From Marinilabiliales bacterium (GTDB lineage Bacteria > Bacteroidota > Bacteroidia > Bacteroidales > SZUA-534), in contig DOTG01000047.1 of the NCBI GenBank assembly GCA_003512955.1, forward strand, positions 1 through 64,000: DNA of 64,000 bases, in the 5' to 3' direction. The position numbers and the translations under genes were made by a program. Within the stretch, counting starts at the first letter, position 1. Each line of letters opens with the position of its first letter. A model generated the notes under the pieces. That model saw only the letters and a program-made list of their open reading frames with translations. It did not search any database and had not been told where the DNA came from. Shown here piece after piece: positions 42,130 to 51,009 of the stretch.

Positions 42130-43461
42130 TTATTTTCTTTTTTGGCCTCTGGTTTTGGGTTTCCCGTATTTTAACATCATTTTCTGTTTACGGGTGATTT
42201 TCATATTTACCTTTTTGTTTTTTTCTTTTTTTTCGTGGAACGATGGACCTGCATCTTCTTTTTTAGGGAGCTTTACAGCTATTTCTTTCATTGGTACCAC
42301 AGGCATTTCATCGTCGGTAAGGATTTTGGAAATGGGAACCGATTCAGGCATGGTTCCCAAGGCAATGTTTTTTTTCATGAAAGCTTCTGCCTTTTCAAAA
42401 TGTACCCTATCGCTTTCAACTATAAATGAAATGGCTGTACCATTTTTATCAATCCGGCCGGTCCGCCCAATCCGGTTGATGTAATTTTCAGGTTCTTCAG
42501 GAATGTCAAAGTTAATCACGTGGCTGATGTCGGAAATGTCGATGCCTCGGGCGATGATGTCGGTAGCAATCAAAATCCGGAATTCCCCTTGATCAAATTT
42601 TTTGACGGTATTAAAACGGTTGTTTTGGGCTTTATTGGAGTGGATGATTCCCAGAGTTTTAGGAAAAGCATCCTCCATAGCTTCATATACCTGGTCGGCC
42701 AGCTTTTTGGTTGAGACAAATACCAATACTTTATTGAAAACTTTAGGGTCGGAAAGCAGGAATTTTAACAAATTCACTTTGGTATAAAAGTTTGGTACTG
42801 AATACCCGATTTGTACGATGTTTTCGAGGGGAGTTCCCACGGGAGCAGCTTCAATTTTTTTTGGATTGTAGAAGAAAATATTGATTAACTCTTCTACATC
42901 GGGAGTAAGCGTGGCCGAGAACATGAGGTTTTGACGCTTGGGTGGCAGCAAATCGAGGATCGCGGTGAGCTGATGCCTGAAACCCAGGTTTAACATTTCG
43001 TCCACTTCGTCAATTACCAAGCGCTTGATCGACTTTAACCGCAAGGAACCATTCATGACTAAATCGAACATGCGGCCAGGGGTAGCCACCACAATATCGA
43101 GCCCTTTGTCCAATATTTCCACCTGTTTTTTAATGTTGTCGCCACCATGCAACCCCACGGTAATAACGTTCATGTAAGCGGTCAGCTTTTCGGTTTCGGT
43201 AGCCACCTGCAACACCAATTCACGGGTAGGTACCAATATCAGGATTTGAGGAAAACGGTCTTTTGAAAATTTCCACAGGCGCAGGCAAGGCAACAGATAG
43301 GCCAGTGTTTTCCCGGTGCCGGTTTGTGCAATACCTACCACATCGGCTCCCGACATGATGACCGGGAACCCTTTTTCCTGAATGGTGGTTGGACGTGTAA
43401 GACCTGTATCGTTTAAAGCCCTGAGCAGTGAGGCACTTAAATTAAAATCTTCAAAAGTCAT
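42130..43461 (-). CDS. DEAD/DEAH-box RNA helicase (DEVD variant)
   Basis: 443 residues from the ATG at 43461 (MTFEDFNLSASLL); a frame from 43485 adds eight Asn/Lys-rich residues. The core is complete: the Q motif near 22-28 (RPTTIQEKG), Walker A AQTGTGKT at 45-52, PTREL near 78, TPGR near 127, motif II DEVD at 151-154 in place of DEAD, SAT at 182-184, and NRIGRTGRIDK in the second domain. A basic C-terminal tail (about 385-443; KKEKNKKVNMK, RGQKRK) suits RNA binding. Likely in ribosome assembly or RNA turnover. The AlbA_2 gene follows on the same strand. Confidence 0.92.
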   Translation of the reverse strand: MTFEDFNLSASLLRALNDTGLTRPTTIQEKGFPVIMSGADVVGIAQTGTGKTLAYLLPCLRLWKFSKDRFPQILILVPTRELVLQVATETEKLTAYMNVITVGLHGGDNIKKQVEILDKGLDIVVATPGRMFDLVMNGSLRLKSIKRLVIDEVDEMLNLGFRHQLTAILDLLPPKRQNLMFSATLTPDVEELINIFFYNPKKIEAAPVGTPLENIVQIGYSVPNFYTKVNLLKFLLSDPKVFNKVLVFVSTKKLADQVYEAMEDAFPKTLGIIHSNKAQNNRFNTVKKFDQGEFRILIATDIIARGIDISDISHVINFDIPEEPENYINRIGRTGRIDKNGTAISFIVESDRVHFEKAEAFMKKNIALGTMPESVPISKILTDDEMPVVPMKEIAVKLPKKEDAGPSFHEKKEKNKKVNMKITRKQKMMLKYGKPKTRGQKRK

Positions 43462-43569
43462 GTTTTTGTTTTTATTTGGCTGCAAAGGTACTTTAAATGA
43501 TCAAATAAAACAGGCCTTCGTGTTTTTCAGTCCGATGGTTGATGAATCAGGAAGGGCTGTGTTTGCAAA

Positions 43570-43998
43570 TTAAAGCGAGGGTTTATTGGCTTCTGCAATT
43601 TTTTGCATTATGATTTGAATTTTCGATTGCTTGTCCAAGGAAAATGAGCGGGAATCTTTACTTACGAATTCAAACAAAAGCAGCGCTTTCTCAAAATAGG
43701 CAATGCTCCCGCTTCTATTTCCTTTGGCCAATAGTAATTCTGCCTCTGCGCAAAACAATTCTGCCAGCATTTCCAGATGTCCATGCGTGTAATTGTGCTC
43801 AACCAGCAACTTCTCAGTAAGTTCTTCTTTGTTGAGGTTTCGAAAAAAGGAGGCATCTTCCTTTAGGAAATTGTAGTAGGCATTTTCCAGCGCAATAGAT
43901 GCTTGCTGATACTCTCCCTTTTTTATCTTTCCTAAAATTCCGGCAATGAGTTCGCCCAGCATTTCAATCATTCTTAAAATAAAGTCTCTTTGGTACAT
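43570..43998 (-). CDS. DUF6483-like small cytoplasmic protein
   Basis: 142 residues, mostly helical, opening MYQRDFILRMIEMLGELI, which matches my memory of DUF6483 proteins. A possible TPR-like pair lies near 70-115 (AELFCAEAELLLAKGNRSGSIAYFEKALLLFE). No catalytic motif or signal peptide. Function unknown. The start is 10 bases after the SDR stop, so it is probably co-transcribed with the oxidoreductase. Confidence 0.7.
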   Translation of the reverse strand: MYQRDFILRMIEMLGELIAGILGKIKKGEYQQASIALENAYYNFLKEDASFFRNLNKEELTEKLLVEHNYTHGHLEMLAELFCAEAELLLAKGNRSGSIAYFEKALLLFEFVSKDSRSFSLDKQSKIQIIMQKIAEANKPSL

Positions 43999-44008
43999 AT
44001 CTTAAGTT

Positions 44009-44749
44009 TTAGTTTTCTTCTTCATAAATCATTTTTTTAGTCATACCCCCATCTATGTAAAAGTTTTGTCCCGTGATAAAATCATTTTCAGGTTGGCAGA
44101 GGAATAGGCACATCCGTGCAATATCTTCGGCAACTCCTACCCGTTTTGCGAAGTGCTGGATGTGATCCGAGGTGTTCAATTCTGCCGGATTGCCATTATG
44201 AATCCATCCTGGGCTGATGCAATTCACAGTCATTCCTTGGCTTTGTAACGATGCAGCCAGTGCATGGGTTAATGAAACCAATCCACCTTTTGATGCCGCG
44301 TAAGCCTCCCCGTTTGGTTCCGACATCAGGTGGCGGGTAGATGAAATGTTGATGATCCGGCCATACCTGTTGCCGGGATGCTTACGGGCAAACTCCCTGG
44401 AGCAAATAAAGGCCGAACGTAAATTGGTGTTCAGAATTTTGTCCCATTCGTTGGTTGTGATCTCCAATAGCGGTTTAAACCGGGAAATCCCCACGTTATT
44501 GACTAATATATCGGGCACATCGAATTCAGCATCAATTTTTTGAAAGGCAGCCAGGATGTCATCTTCCTCACTCATGTCGGCCTTAATGAATAAGGCTTCC
44601 GGGTATGATTGGGCAAATTGTTTCCCCTTTAATTGGTCTATATCAGTAATTGCCACTTTACACCCTTGGAGGATAAACGTTTTAGCAATTCCCAGCCCAA
44701 TTCCACTGGCACCTCCAGTTACCAAAACTATTTTGTTTTTTAAGTTCAT
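44009..44749 (-). CDS. SDR-family NAD(P)-dependent oxidoreductase
   Basis: A classical 246-residue short-chain dehydrogenase. Cofactor motif TGGASGIGLG at 11-20, with Asp36 (ITDID) at the end of strand 2 favouring NAD. NNVG at 84-87, catalytic Ser near 136, and Tyr150/Lys154 in YAASK. The C-terminal FITGQNFYIDGG is typical. The substrate could be a sugar, hydroxy acid or steroid-like alcohol; the sequence does not decide. It leads a two-gene set with the DUF6483-like gene. Confidence 0.9.
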   Translation of the reverse strand: MNLKNKIVLVTGGASGIGLGIAKTFILQGCKVAITDIDQLKGKQFAQSYPEALFIKADMSEEDDILAAFQKIDAEFDVPDILVNNVGISRFKPLLEITTNEWDKILNTNLRSAFICSREFARKHPGNRYGRIINISSTRHLMSEPNGEAYAASKGGLVSLTHALAASLQSQGMTVNCISPGWIHNGNPAELNTSDHIQHFAKRVGVAEDIARMCLFLCQPENDFITGQNFYIDGGMTKKMIYEEEN

Positions 44750-45010
44750 GGTTTCCCTGCTTTTTTAAATCTCAAAATTATCAAAACTGAAAACATAATT
44801 TTCTATTATCATTTATTTAATGTACCAAAGTTAAGAATCGCCTATTTTTAAATCGGTCCGAAACAAAATGTTCAGAAATGGGTTTTAAATTTTTTCAGCG
44901 AGGATTCAAAACCCAAATGTTTCGAAAATGGTTCTCGTAACCAAAACAACTTGGAATTATAATTTTAAATAGTCAAATTTGACCTCTTTTAATTACTTAA
45001 CAAACAACTT

Positions 45011-46432
45011 ATGATGAAGAAATTTTTAGTTGCTTTTACCGCCGGACTGATGCTGGTGTTTGTTAGTTGCACAACTCAGCACCAGGAACCCAAAGCTAAG
45101 TATGTGTTTCTTTTTATTGGCGACGGCATGGGTGCTACACAGGTTTATTCTACCGAACTTTACCTTTCGGCTCTAAATGATGTGCGCAGTACCACGAATC
45201 TGAATTTGAGCAAACTTTCCATACAATCGTACATGACGACCTATTCGGCCAATAGCTGGATTACCTGTTCCTCGGCCAGTGGAACGGCATTGGCTTCTGG
45301 TAACAAAACCAACAACGGTGTTTTGGGCAAAGACTCATCGCTGACCGTAAAATTTGAAACCGTTGCCGAAAAGGCTAAAAAAGCCGGTTTCAAAGTGGGC
45401 ATCTTGTCCAGTGTGGGCATCAATCATGCAACGCCAGCCAGTTTTTATGCACATCAAAATAAAAGGAGCATGTATTACGAAATAGCCAGTGAATTGCCTT
45501 TAAGTAATTTCGATTATTTTGGGGGAGGTGGTTTTATATCGCCAAAAGGTAAAGATGGGCAGCAACCCGATGCTTATGAACTGGCGGCTCAGGCCGGATA
45601 CCAGTATCTGCACACCGCCGAATCAATCAAAAACATTAAGGCGGGCGATCGAAAGGTTTTGGCTGTGAATCCCGTACTACTGAGTAACGGCGAGTTTGCT
45701 TGGGAAATTGATAAAAATAAAGAGAGTATTTCGTTAGCTGAATTTACGCGCAAAGGAATTGAGGTGGTTGATAACCCCAAAGGTTTTTTTATGATGGTTG
45801 AAGGTGGTAAGATTGACTGGGCATGCCATGCCAACGATGCGGCAGCCAGTATTCATGAGGTGTTGGCTTTTGACAAAGCCGTGGCCGAAGCCATTAAATT
45901 TTACAATCAGCACCCCGATGAAACGTTGATAATTGTTACCGCCGATCATGAAACCGGGGGAATGATGATTGGTAACGGTGTGGAACCGAACCTGAGACTC
46001 CTTGAAAACCAAAAAACCTCAGTTCAGGAATTTGGCAGGATACTGGTTCAGTTTCAGCAAACCAATCCCAAAGCTACTTTTGAGCAGGTGATGGAACTGA
46101 TTGGCCGTTATTTTGGTTTGGGCGATGCCAGTAAAGGTCTGGGATTAACCAGCGAAGAATTGGCTCAATTTAAAGAATCCTTTCAAAAGACTTTTGATGG
46201 AGGCAAAGGCCTTGACCCCGATAAAGATTACCTGGAACAGGAGACTGATATTTCGATACCTAGTTTAGCTGTTGCTATTTTAAACAAAAAAGCCGGAATA
46301 GGTTGGACAAGTTTTGATCACAGCGCTACTCCGGTTCCTGTAAGGGTAATGGGGCAAGGGCAGAACTATTTTGTAAGCTCTATTGATAACACCGATATTC
46401 CAAAAATTATGGGTAAAATGATGGGTTTATAA
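45011..46432 (+). CDS. Lipoprotein alkaline phosphatase (PhoA-type)
   Basis: 473 residues. The signal peptide ends in a lipobox-like FVSC (Cys20), so it is probably lipid-anchored. The metal-binding FIGDGMG is near 35-41. The nucleophile region is TCSSASGTALASGNKT (about 85-100), with Ser87 as the likely phospho-acceptor and Cys where E. coli PhoA has Asp. Later metal ligands are in VEGGKIDWACHAND near 265 and TADHETGG near 315, and a late His in DHSATPVPV near 436. It releases phosphate from monoesters outside the inner membrane. A 261-bp spacer precedes it, with no recognisable promoter. Confidence 0.9.
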   Translation: MMKKFLVAFTAGLMLVFVSCTTQHQEPKAKYVFLFIGDGMGATQVYSTELYLSALNDVRSTTNLNLSKLSIQSYMTTYSANSWITCSSASGTALASGNKTNNGVLGKDSSLTVKFETVAEKAKKAGFKVGILSSVGINHATPASFYAHQNKRSMYYEIASELPLSNFDYFGGGGFISPKGKDGQQPDAYELAAQAGYQYLHTAESIKNIKAGDRKVLAVNPVLLSNGEFAWEIDKNKESISLAEFTRKGIEVVDNPKGFFMMVEGGKIDWACHANDAAASIHEVLAFDKAVAEAIKFYNQHPDETLIIVTADHETGGMMIGNGVEPNLRLLENQKTSVQEFGRILVQFQQTNPKATFEQVMELIGRYFGLGDASKGLGLTSEELAQFKESFQKTFDGGKGLDPDKDYLEQETDISIPSLAVAILNKKAGIGWTSFDHSATPVPVRVMGQGQNYFVSSIDNTDIPKIMGKMMGL

Positions 46433-46641
46433 CACTGCATATTTTTTACAAAAAGGTTTCTCTGGTTTTCCGGGAGGCCGTTTTGTTTTAAAAAGTTTTG
46501 AATTTTTACCACAAAGTATCAAGATTTCAGTACAAGTACCAAAATATGAGACAAGATATCTTGAGATATGAGGAACGCGAGACAATTCAACCATTCCCAA
46601 ATGAACTAATAACCTCTGACCTACTAACTACGAGCCCTTGC
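46433..46641. other. Spacer with degenerate TATCAAGA/GATATC-like text
   Basis: After the phosphatase stop the spacer has ~100 bases of imperfectly repeating words (AGTATCAAGATTTCAGTACAAG, CAAGATATCTTGAGATATGAG shown in short parts), including a near-palindrome CAAGATATCTTG at 46553-46564. No gene is evident. Confidence 0.3.
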
Positions 46642-47400
46642 TTACCTATCGAGCCACTGTCGGAATTCGTGGCTTTTGTTAGCGCTCACCAATAATTCCT
46701 CTTCACTTTTTACTTTGGGTTCAATGCGGATGCGGCTTTTCGAAAAAACACTGATCCGGTCAATCGTGTAATAGTTAATTATCTGCTGCCGGTTGATGCG
46801 GAAAAAGAGTTCCGGGTCGAGCAACGTTTCCAGCTTGTCGAGCGAAAAATCGATGGGATAGTTTTTCCCGTCGAAGGTGCCCATAAAGGAATTTTTTTCG
46901 AGCACATAAAAAAAGGCCACCTCGCTGGTTTCAACCGACTTGATTTTACTTCCCATATTTATTAAGAAACGTTTTTTATAATTGCTCTTTTTGCTTTCAA
47001 TGGCAGTTACCAGGTCGTTGATGTTGATGGTTGGCGTAGGAATCCGCAACCGTTTAAATTTTTCGATGCTCAAGGCCAGTTTTGCCTTATCAATAGGTTT
47101 GAGCAGGTAATCAATGCTATTAAGTTCAAAGGCTTTAATGGCATACTCGTCGAAGGCTGTGGTAAAAATCACATAACTATCAATCTTTACTTTTTTAAAG
47201 ATGTCAAAACTGAGACCATCGGCCAGTTGAATGTCTAATAACAAAAGTTCGGGAGGTTGATGCGCATGGAACCATTGAACGGCACGTTCCACACTGTCGA
47301 TGCAATCGAGCACTTCTATCTCAGAATGAATTTCATTTAGAAGTTTCCGAAGCCTAATGGCGGCAGGTTCCTCATCTTCAATTATTAAAGTCCTGATCAT
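46642..47400 (-). CDS. LytTR-type response regulator
   Basis: 252 residues. The receiver (1-120) has acidic Glu8/Asp9, phospho-acceptor Asp56 (LLLLDIQLA) and KPID near 101-104. The LytTR DNA-binding domain (about 145-250) shows FYVLEKNSFMG, then FFRINRQQIIN, as usual for AgrA/LytR-like regulators. Its start overlaps the LytS-type kinase stop by four bases. The set order is TonB receptor, kinase, regulator, all on the minus strand. Confidence 0.92.
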   Translation of the reverse strand: MIRTLIIEDEEPAAIRLRKLLNEIHSEIEVLDCIDSVERAVQWFHAHQPPELLLLDIQLADGLSFDIFKKVKIDSYVIFTTAFDEYAIKAFELNSIDYLLKPIDKAKLALSIEKFKRLRIPTPTININDLVTAIESKKSNYKKRFLINMGSKIKSVETSEVAFFYVLEKNSFMGTFDGKNYPIDFSLDKLETLLDPELFFRINRQQIINYYTIDRISVFSKSRIRIEPKVKSEEELLVSANKSHEFRQWLDR

Positions 47401-48428
47401 AGTTCTACTGTTAATAAAGGGACATGCACTTCGAAAAAACCGGAACTATCAGTAATCTTAACTTCACGGTTGGTGAAAAAAGCGAACCGCTCGGTAATAT
47501 TGTTTAACCCTTGGCCGGTACTTGAAACATCCAGTTTCTTTTGAAGATTGTTTTTTATAATGATTGATTCCTTTTCTGCAAAAACATCAATCGTCAGTGG
47601 TTTGTCTTTAGAGATGACATTATGTTTGATGCAGTTTTCCACCAGCATTTGTAAAACCAGTGGAGGAAGCGAATAATGGTAATATTCCTCGGGAACTGAC
47701 ATCTTGATTTTGAGATTATTCCGGAACCGCGATTTTTGAAGGCTTAAATATTTCTGGAGCATGTGCACCTCGTCCCGGACCAATACCAGTTCACGGTCGC
47801 GGCTTTTCAATACATATCGCAAAAACTCCGAAAGGTTCTGGATGTAATCAACGGCTTCGTTATTGTCGTCAACCAAGGTGGTTAAGCTATTCAGGCTGTT
47901 GAACAGGAAATGTGGATTGATTTGCGACTTCAGTGTTTCGTATTTGGCTTCGATGTTGTCTTTCTCTAACCGGGCCGATTTCGAGAAGTTATATTTCCAT
48001 TGTTTGTAAAAAAATACCGCCTCATGAAGGGTGGTAATAAAAAAGGTAATCAGGTTAGTAATAAATGCACCCATAACCATATTTTCATGTAACAAATCCC
48101 TTTCATTAAATAGATGCAGTGATTTTTCGAGCCCAAATATTCCTACCGCGAACAAATTGGTATAAACCAGAATTGCTACCACCTCAATTATCAGGTGCTT
48201 AATGGGATGGTGTTCCCAAGGGTATTTTCGCCAGAGGTAAGTAACAATTAACAAGCAGCCAACCCATAACCCCGCGGTAAAAATAATGCTGTGCAGAATA
48301 TAAAAATAGGCCTGATGCTCGCTGGGGGCAATTTTAGCCAGGAAATAAATCAATGAAATCGAAATCCCCACTAAGGGGATTAAGATTAACATCCATTTAT
48401 TATTAATATAATTTTTATACATATTCAA
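47397..48428 (-). CDS. LytS/YehU-type sensor histidine kinase
   Basis: 343 residues. Four transmembrane helices (about 13-31, 43-65, 78-100, 118-140) and no large sensor domain. A His_kinase domain has NPHFLFNSLNSL with His173, followed by a HATPase with VENCIKHNV (N box) and STGQGLNNITERF (G region). Such kinases in Bacteroidota pair with LytTR regulators. It lies 17 bp downstream of a TonB-dependent receptor gene, which is likely in the same operon. Confidence 0.92.
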   Translation of the reverse strand: MNMYKNYINNKWMLILIPLVGISISLIYFLAKIAPSEHQAYFYILHSIIFTAGLWVGCLLIVTYLWRKYPWEHHPIKHLIIEVVAILVYTNLFAVGIFGLEKSLHLFNERDLLHENMVMGAFITNLITFFITTLHEAVFFYKQWKYNFSKSARLEKDNIEAKYETLKSQINPHFLFNSLNSLTTLVDDNNEAVDYIQNLSEFLRYVLKSRDRELVLVRDEVHMLQKYLSLQKSRFRNNLKIKMSVPEEYYHYSLPPLVLQMLVENCIKHNVISKDKPLTIDVFAEKESIIIKNNLQKKLDVSSTGQGLNNITERFAFFTNREVKITDSSGFFEVHVPLLTVEL

Positions 48429-48445
48429 TATTACTAATAATTTTA

Positions 48446-50827
48446 TTAAAACTGAATCCGATAAAGCATCATGGGCATAAATCCCTGCTGATAAATTTGG
48501 TACACCTCGTTGTTTTCAACATCGTACTGTTCCATATACACACTTTTGTAATTGGTAATGTTTTGCAGGTCGAGGCCCCATTCCTGGCTAAAGCGTTTTC
48601 CGTTGTGTTTAAAACCGATGCGGAGGTCGGTTCTGAAATAATCTTTATATTTATTTTCATAAACTTCGTTGTAGTTATATTCTGTGGAACCGCTGTATAA
48701 CGATTGTTCCAAATCGACCGGGATATAGCGTTTCCCGCCTGCCAAAGTCCCTTTAATATCGAAGGTTAGCATGTATTTTTCGCTGAATTTGTATTCGTAA
48801 CCAGCCAACATGTTAAAGACATAATTGCCGTTATAGGCGGTATTCCGTTCCTTTTTGTCGTAGCCTTTATAGGTTGAATTAAAAATGGAACCTGTAAACA
48901 GGAAGTAATAGCCGTTGTTTAAGAATCGTTCCATGGTAAGCTCAAGCCCATAATTTTTACCGGTACCTTCATTGATTAAACTATCTTCGGTAGGGAAGGC
49001 AAATTCGGAACCTGAATTTATCATTGAAAATTCAGGAAAACTCTCTTTTATCGGAATATTATATAAGTTCTGATAATAGGTTTCGGCCTTAAAATGCCAG
49101 TGGTCGTTCAATTTGTAATTGTACCCCAATACATAATGGTTGCTTTTGGTAAAATCCAAATCATTATTGGTGGTAGAATAGGTATTGGTAACCGAATCGT
49201 ACGATTGTATAAAATAAACCAGTTTCGACTGCATCTGGCTGTGCATGCCAAATCCAGCATTCAAACTGTGTTGGGTGTTTATTTCCCATGATAGTCCCAA
49301 ACGGGGTTCAACAGCCAACGACTGGTTTTGCTGGTAATACTGGGTATGAAGTCCGGCAAAGGTTGAAAGGGCATTGTTGAATTTGTGTTGCCACTGGGCA
49401 TATCCCTGGTAAAAATTAACTGTTCCTTTCACATCAATTTGTTTAATAAATTTTTGGTAGTCGTAAAGGTTTATGCTATCCAAACCTGAAACCTCATATT
49501 GGTCTATGGTAATTCCTGCATAAAAATTATTTTTTGCATTCCATTTGTATCGAAACTGAGAGTTCACGGAGAGTTTGTTTTCCTGAGTTTCGGCCCTGAC
49601 AAATGGCATTATTTCGGCTCCTTTGTTCCGGACAGAATCATGTACGGTGCTGCTGCTGTTTGATTGGTACGATAAAGTAGTAACCAAACTGGTTTTATCG
49701 TTGAAAAAATAGGTATGCGACGAACCTACCATCCATAAATCGGCGCCAAAATTGGTAGCAGTTCCTCTACCGTTGTATGCGTTTTCGGAAGTATCGGAAT
49801 AATCGCGACCTAAGGCTATATAGCTTTTACCCCATAACCCGAATATTTTAAAACGTCCGGCTTTGGTTCCGGGAACATCTGCCATGAAGGTAAAATCTTT
49901 GTATTCGGGAACGGCTGTTCCGGTACCTATGTTAAAACCCAAATCGGACATCACCTCAAGGGTTGAATAACGGTAATTGGCCAGATAAGAAGCTTTTTGC
50001 TGGTTTTGAGTGGAAAACAAAGGCCCTTCGGCACCAAACTCAAAGCCGTTAAAACCCACCTGCCCCGTAAATTCATGGGTACTATTGTTTCCTGAACGCA
50101 TGTTCAGATCGAAAGCTCCCGAAATGCCGTTACCAAACTCAGCAGGAAAGGCACCAGTTAAAAAATCGGAATTACTCAACATGTTATTGTTGATCATGCT
50201 CACCGGACCACCCGTGGTTCCCGAAGCACCAAAATGGTTCGGGTTGGCAATTTCAACACCTTCCAGCCTCCAGATAACTCCCGCCGGTGAATTGCCCCGG
50301 ATAACGATATCGTTGCGGGCATCGTTCTGCATGGCCACTCCGGCATAATTGGCAACCATCCGTGAGGGATCGCCCAAGCTTCCGGCAAACCTTTCTGTTT
50401 GTTCAATAGAAAACGATCGGGCACTTACAGGGGCCATTTCGTTAAGCGCTTTCTCCTTAAGGTTTTCAGCTTTTACCGTAATTTCGGCTACCACGGTAAT
50501 ATCTTCTTCCAAGGGTATTTGTAAAAGTATTTCCTTGCCACTGTTTACAAGAATGTTTGGAATTTGCTGTGGTTTATATCCTAAATAGGAAATTTGAATC
50601 GACTGTCTGCCGAGAGGCACGTTCTTTAATTCGAAGTTACCATTTACATCGGAAGTGGTTCCCAATACAGGTTCCGAATTTAACAAAACAACAGTTGCCC
50701 CAATAAGCGGAAAACCGGTAGTGGCATCGGTTACTGCACCTCGGATGGTTTGGGTAATAACATTTGCGGCAAAGGGTGAAGCAAGCGTGGTTAATAAACA
50801 TGCGAAAAGTAAAATCTTCTTCTTCAT
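48446..50827 (-). CDS. TonB-dependent receptor with CarboxypepD_reg-like domain
   Basis: 793 residues from the ATG at 50827; a frame from 50872 adds fifteen residues before the signal peptide. A signal peptide (1-20) is followed by a CarboxypepD_reg-like domain (about 25-110; GAVTDATTGFPLIGATVVL), a plug (about 125-240; RNDIVIRGNSPAGVIWRLEGVEI) and a barrel ending with aromatic Phe (MLYRIQF). No TonB-box was marked. The plug resembles receptors of unknown substrate, and no SusD-like partner is present, so this is not a standard polysaccharide pair. The LytS/LytTR genes downstream may respond to the transported ligand. Confidence 0.9.
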   Translation of the reverse strand: MKKKILLFACLLTTLASPFAANVITQTIRGAVTDATTGFPLIGATVVLLNSEPVLGTTSDVNGNFELKNVPLGRQSIQISYLGYKPQQIPNILVNSGKEILLQIPLEEDITVVAEITVKAENLKEKALNEMAPVSARSFSIEQTERFAGSLGDPSRMVANYAGVAMQNDARNDIVIRGNSPAGVIWRLEGVEIANPNHFGASGTTGGPVSMINNNMLSNSDFLTGAFPAEFGNGISGAFDLNMRSGNNSTHEFTGQVGFNGFEFGAEGPLFSTQNQQKASYLANYRYSTLEVMSDLGFNIGTGTAVPEYKDFTFMADVPGTKAGRFKIFGLWGKSYIALGRDYSDTSENAYNGRGTATNFGADLWMVGSSHTYFFNDKTSLVTTLSYQSNSSSTVHDSVRNKGAEIMPFVRAETQENKLSVNSQFRYKWNAKNNFYAGITIDQYEVSGLDSINLYDYQKFIKQIDVKGTVNFYQGYAQWQHKFNNALSTFAGLHTQYYQQNQSLAVEPRLGLSWEINTQHSLNAGFGMHSQMQSKLVYFIQSYDSVTNTYSTTNNDLDFTKSNHYVLGYNYKLNDHWHFKAETYYQNLYNIPIKESFPEFSMINSGSEFAFPTEDSLINEGTGKNYGLELTMERFLNNGYYFLFTGSIFNSTYKGYDKKERNTAYNGNYVFNMLAGYEYKFSEKYMLTFDIKGTLAGGKRYIPVDLEQSLYSGSTEYNYNEVYENKYKDYFRTDLRIGFKHNGKRFSQEWGLDLQNITNYKSVYMEQYDVENNEVYQIYQQGFMPMMLYRIQF

Positions 50828-50855
50828 AATTTTAGGTTTTAAGATTAATTCTTCC

Positions 50856-50863
50856 CAAAAATA
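50856..50863 (-). promoter_or_regulatory. Probable -7 element for the TonB receptor
   Basis: TATTTTTG on the minus strand, 28 bases before the ATG. A T-run lies about 19 bases upstream in place of an exact TTTG. Confidence 0.4.
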
Positions 50864-50960
50864 GAAACACAAATAAAGGTGTAAAAAAATGAAATGTTGA
50901 ATGAGGAATTTAATTGGTTGAATTAAAAAAGTAGCGTATGGAGTAAAAATCCTAAAAGTA

Positions 50961-50990
50961 AAAAACCCGCTTTGGAGGCGGGCTTTCTGA
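50961..50990 (-). terminator. Intrinsic terminator of the transglutaminase-like gene
   Basis: On the minus strand AAGCCCGC pairs with GCGGGTTT, followed by TTTT and more T. It begins about 20 bases after the stop codon. Confidence 0.75.
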
Positions 50991-51009
50991 GAGATTTCAT
51001 TCAGTATCG

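Noticed and set aside
46498..46695. 65-codon plus-strand frame after alkaline phosphatase
   Set aside because: Consists of the low-complexity spacer and the antisense tail of the regulator gene.
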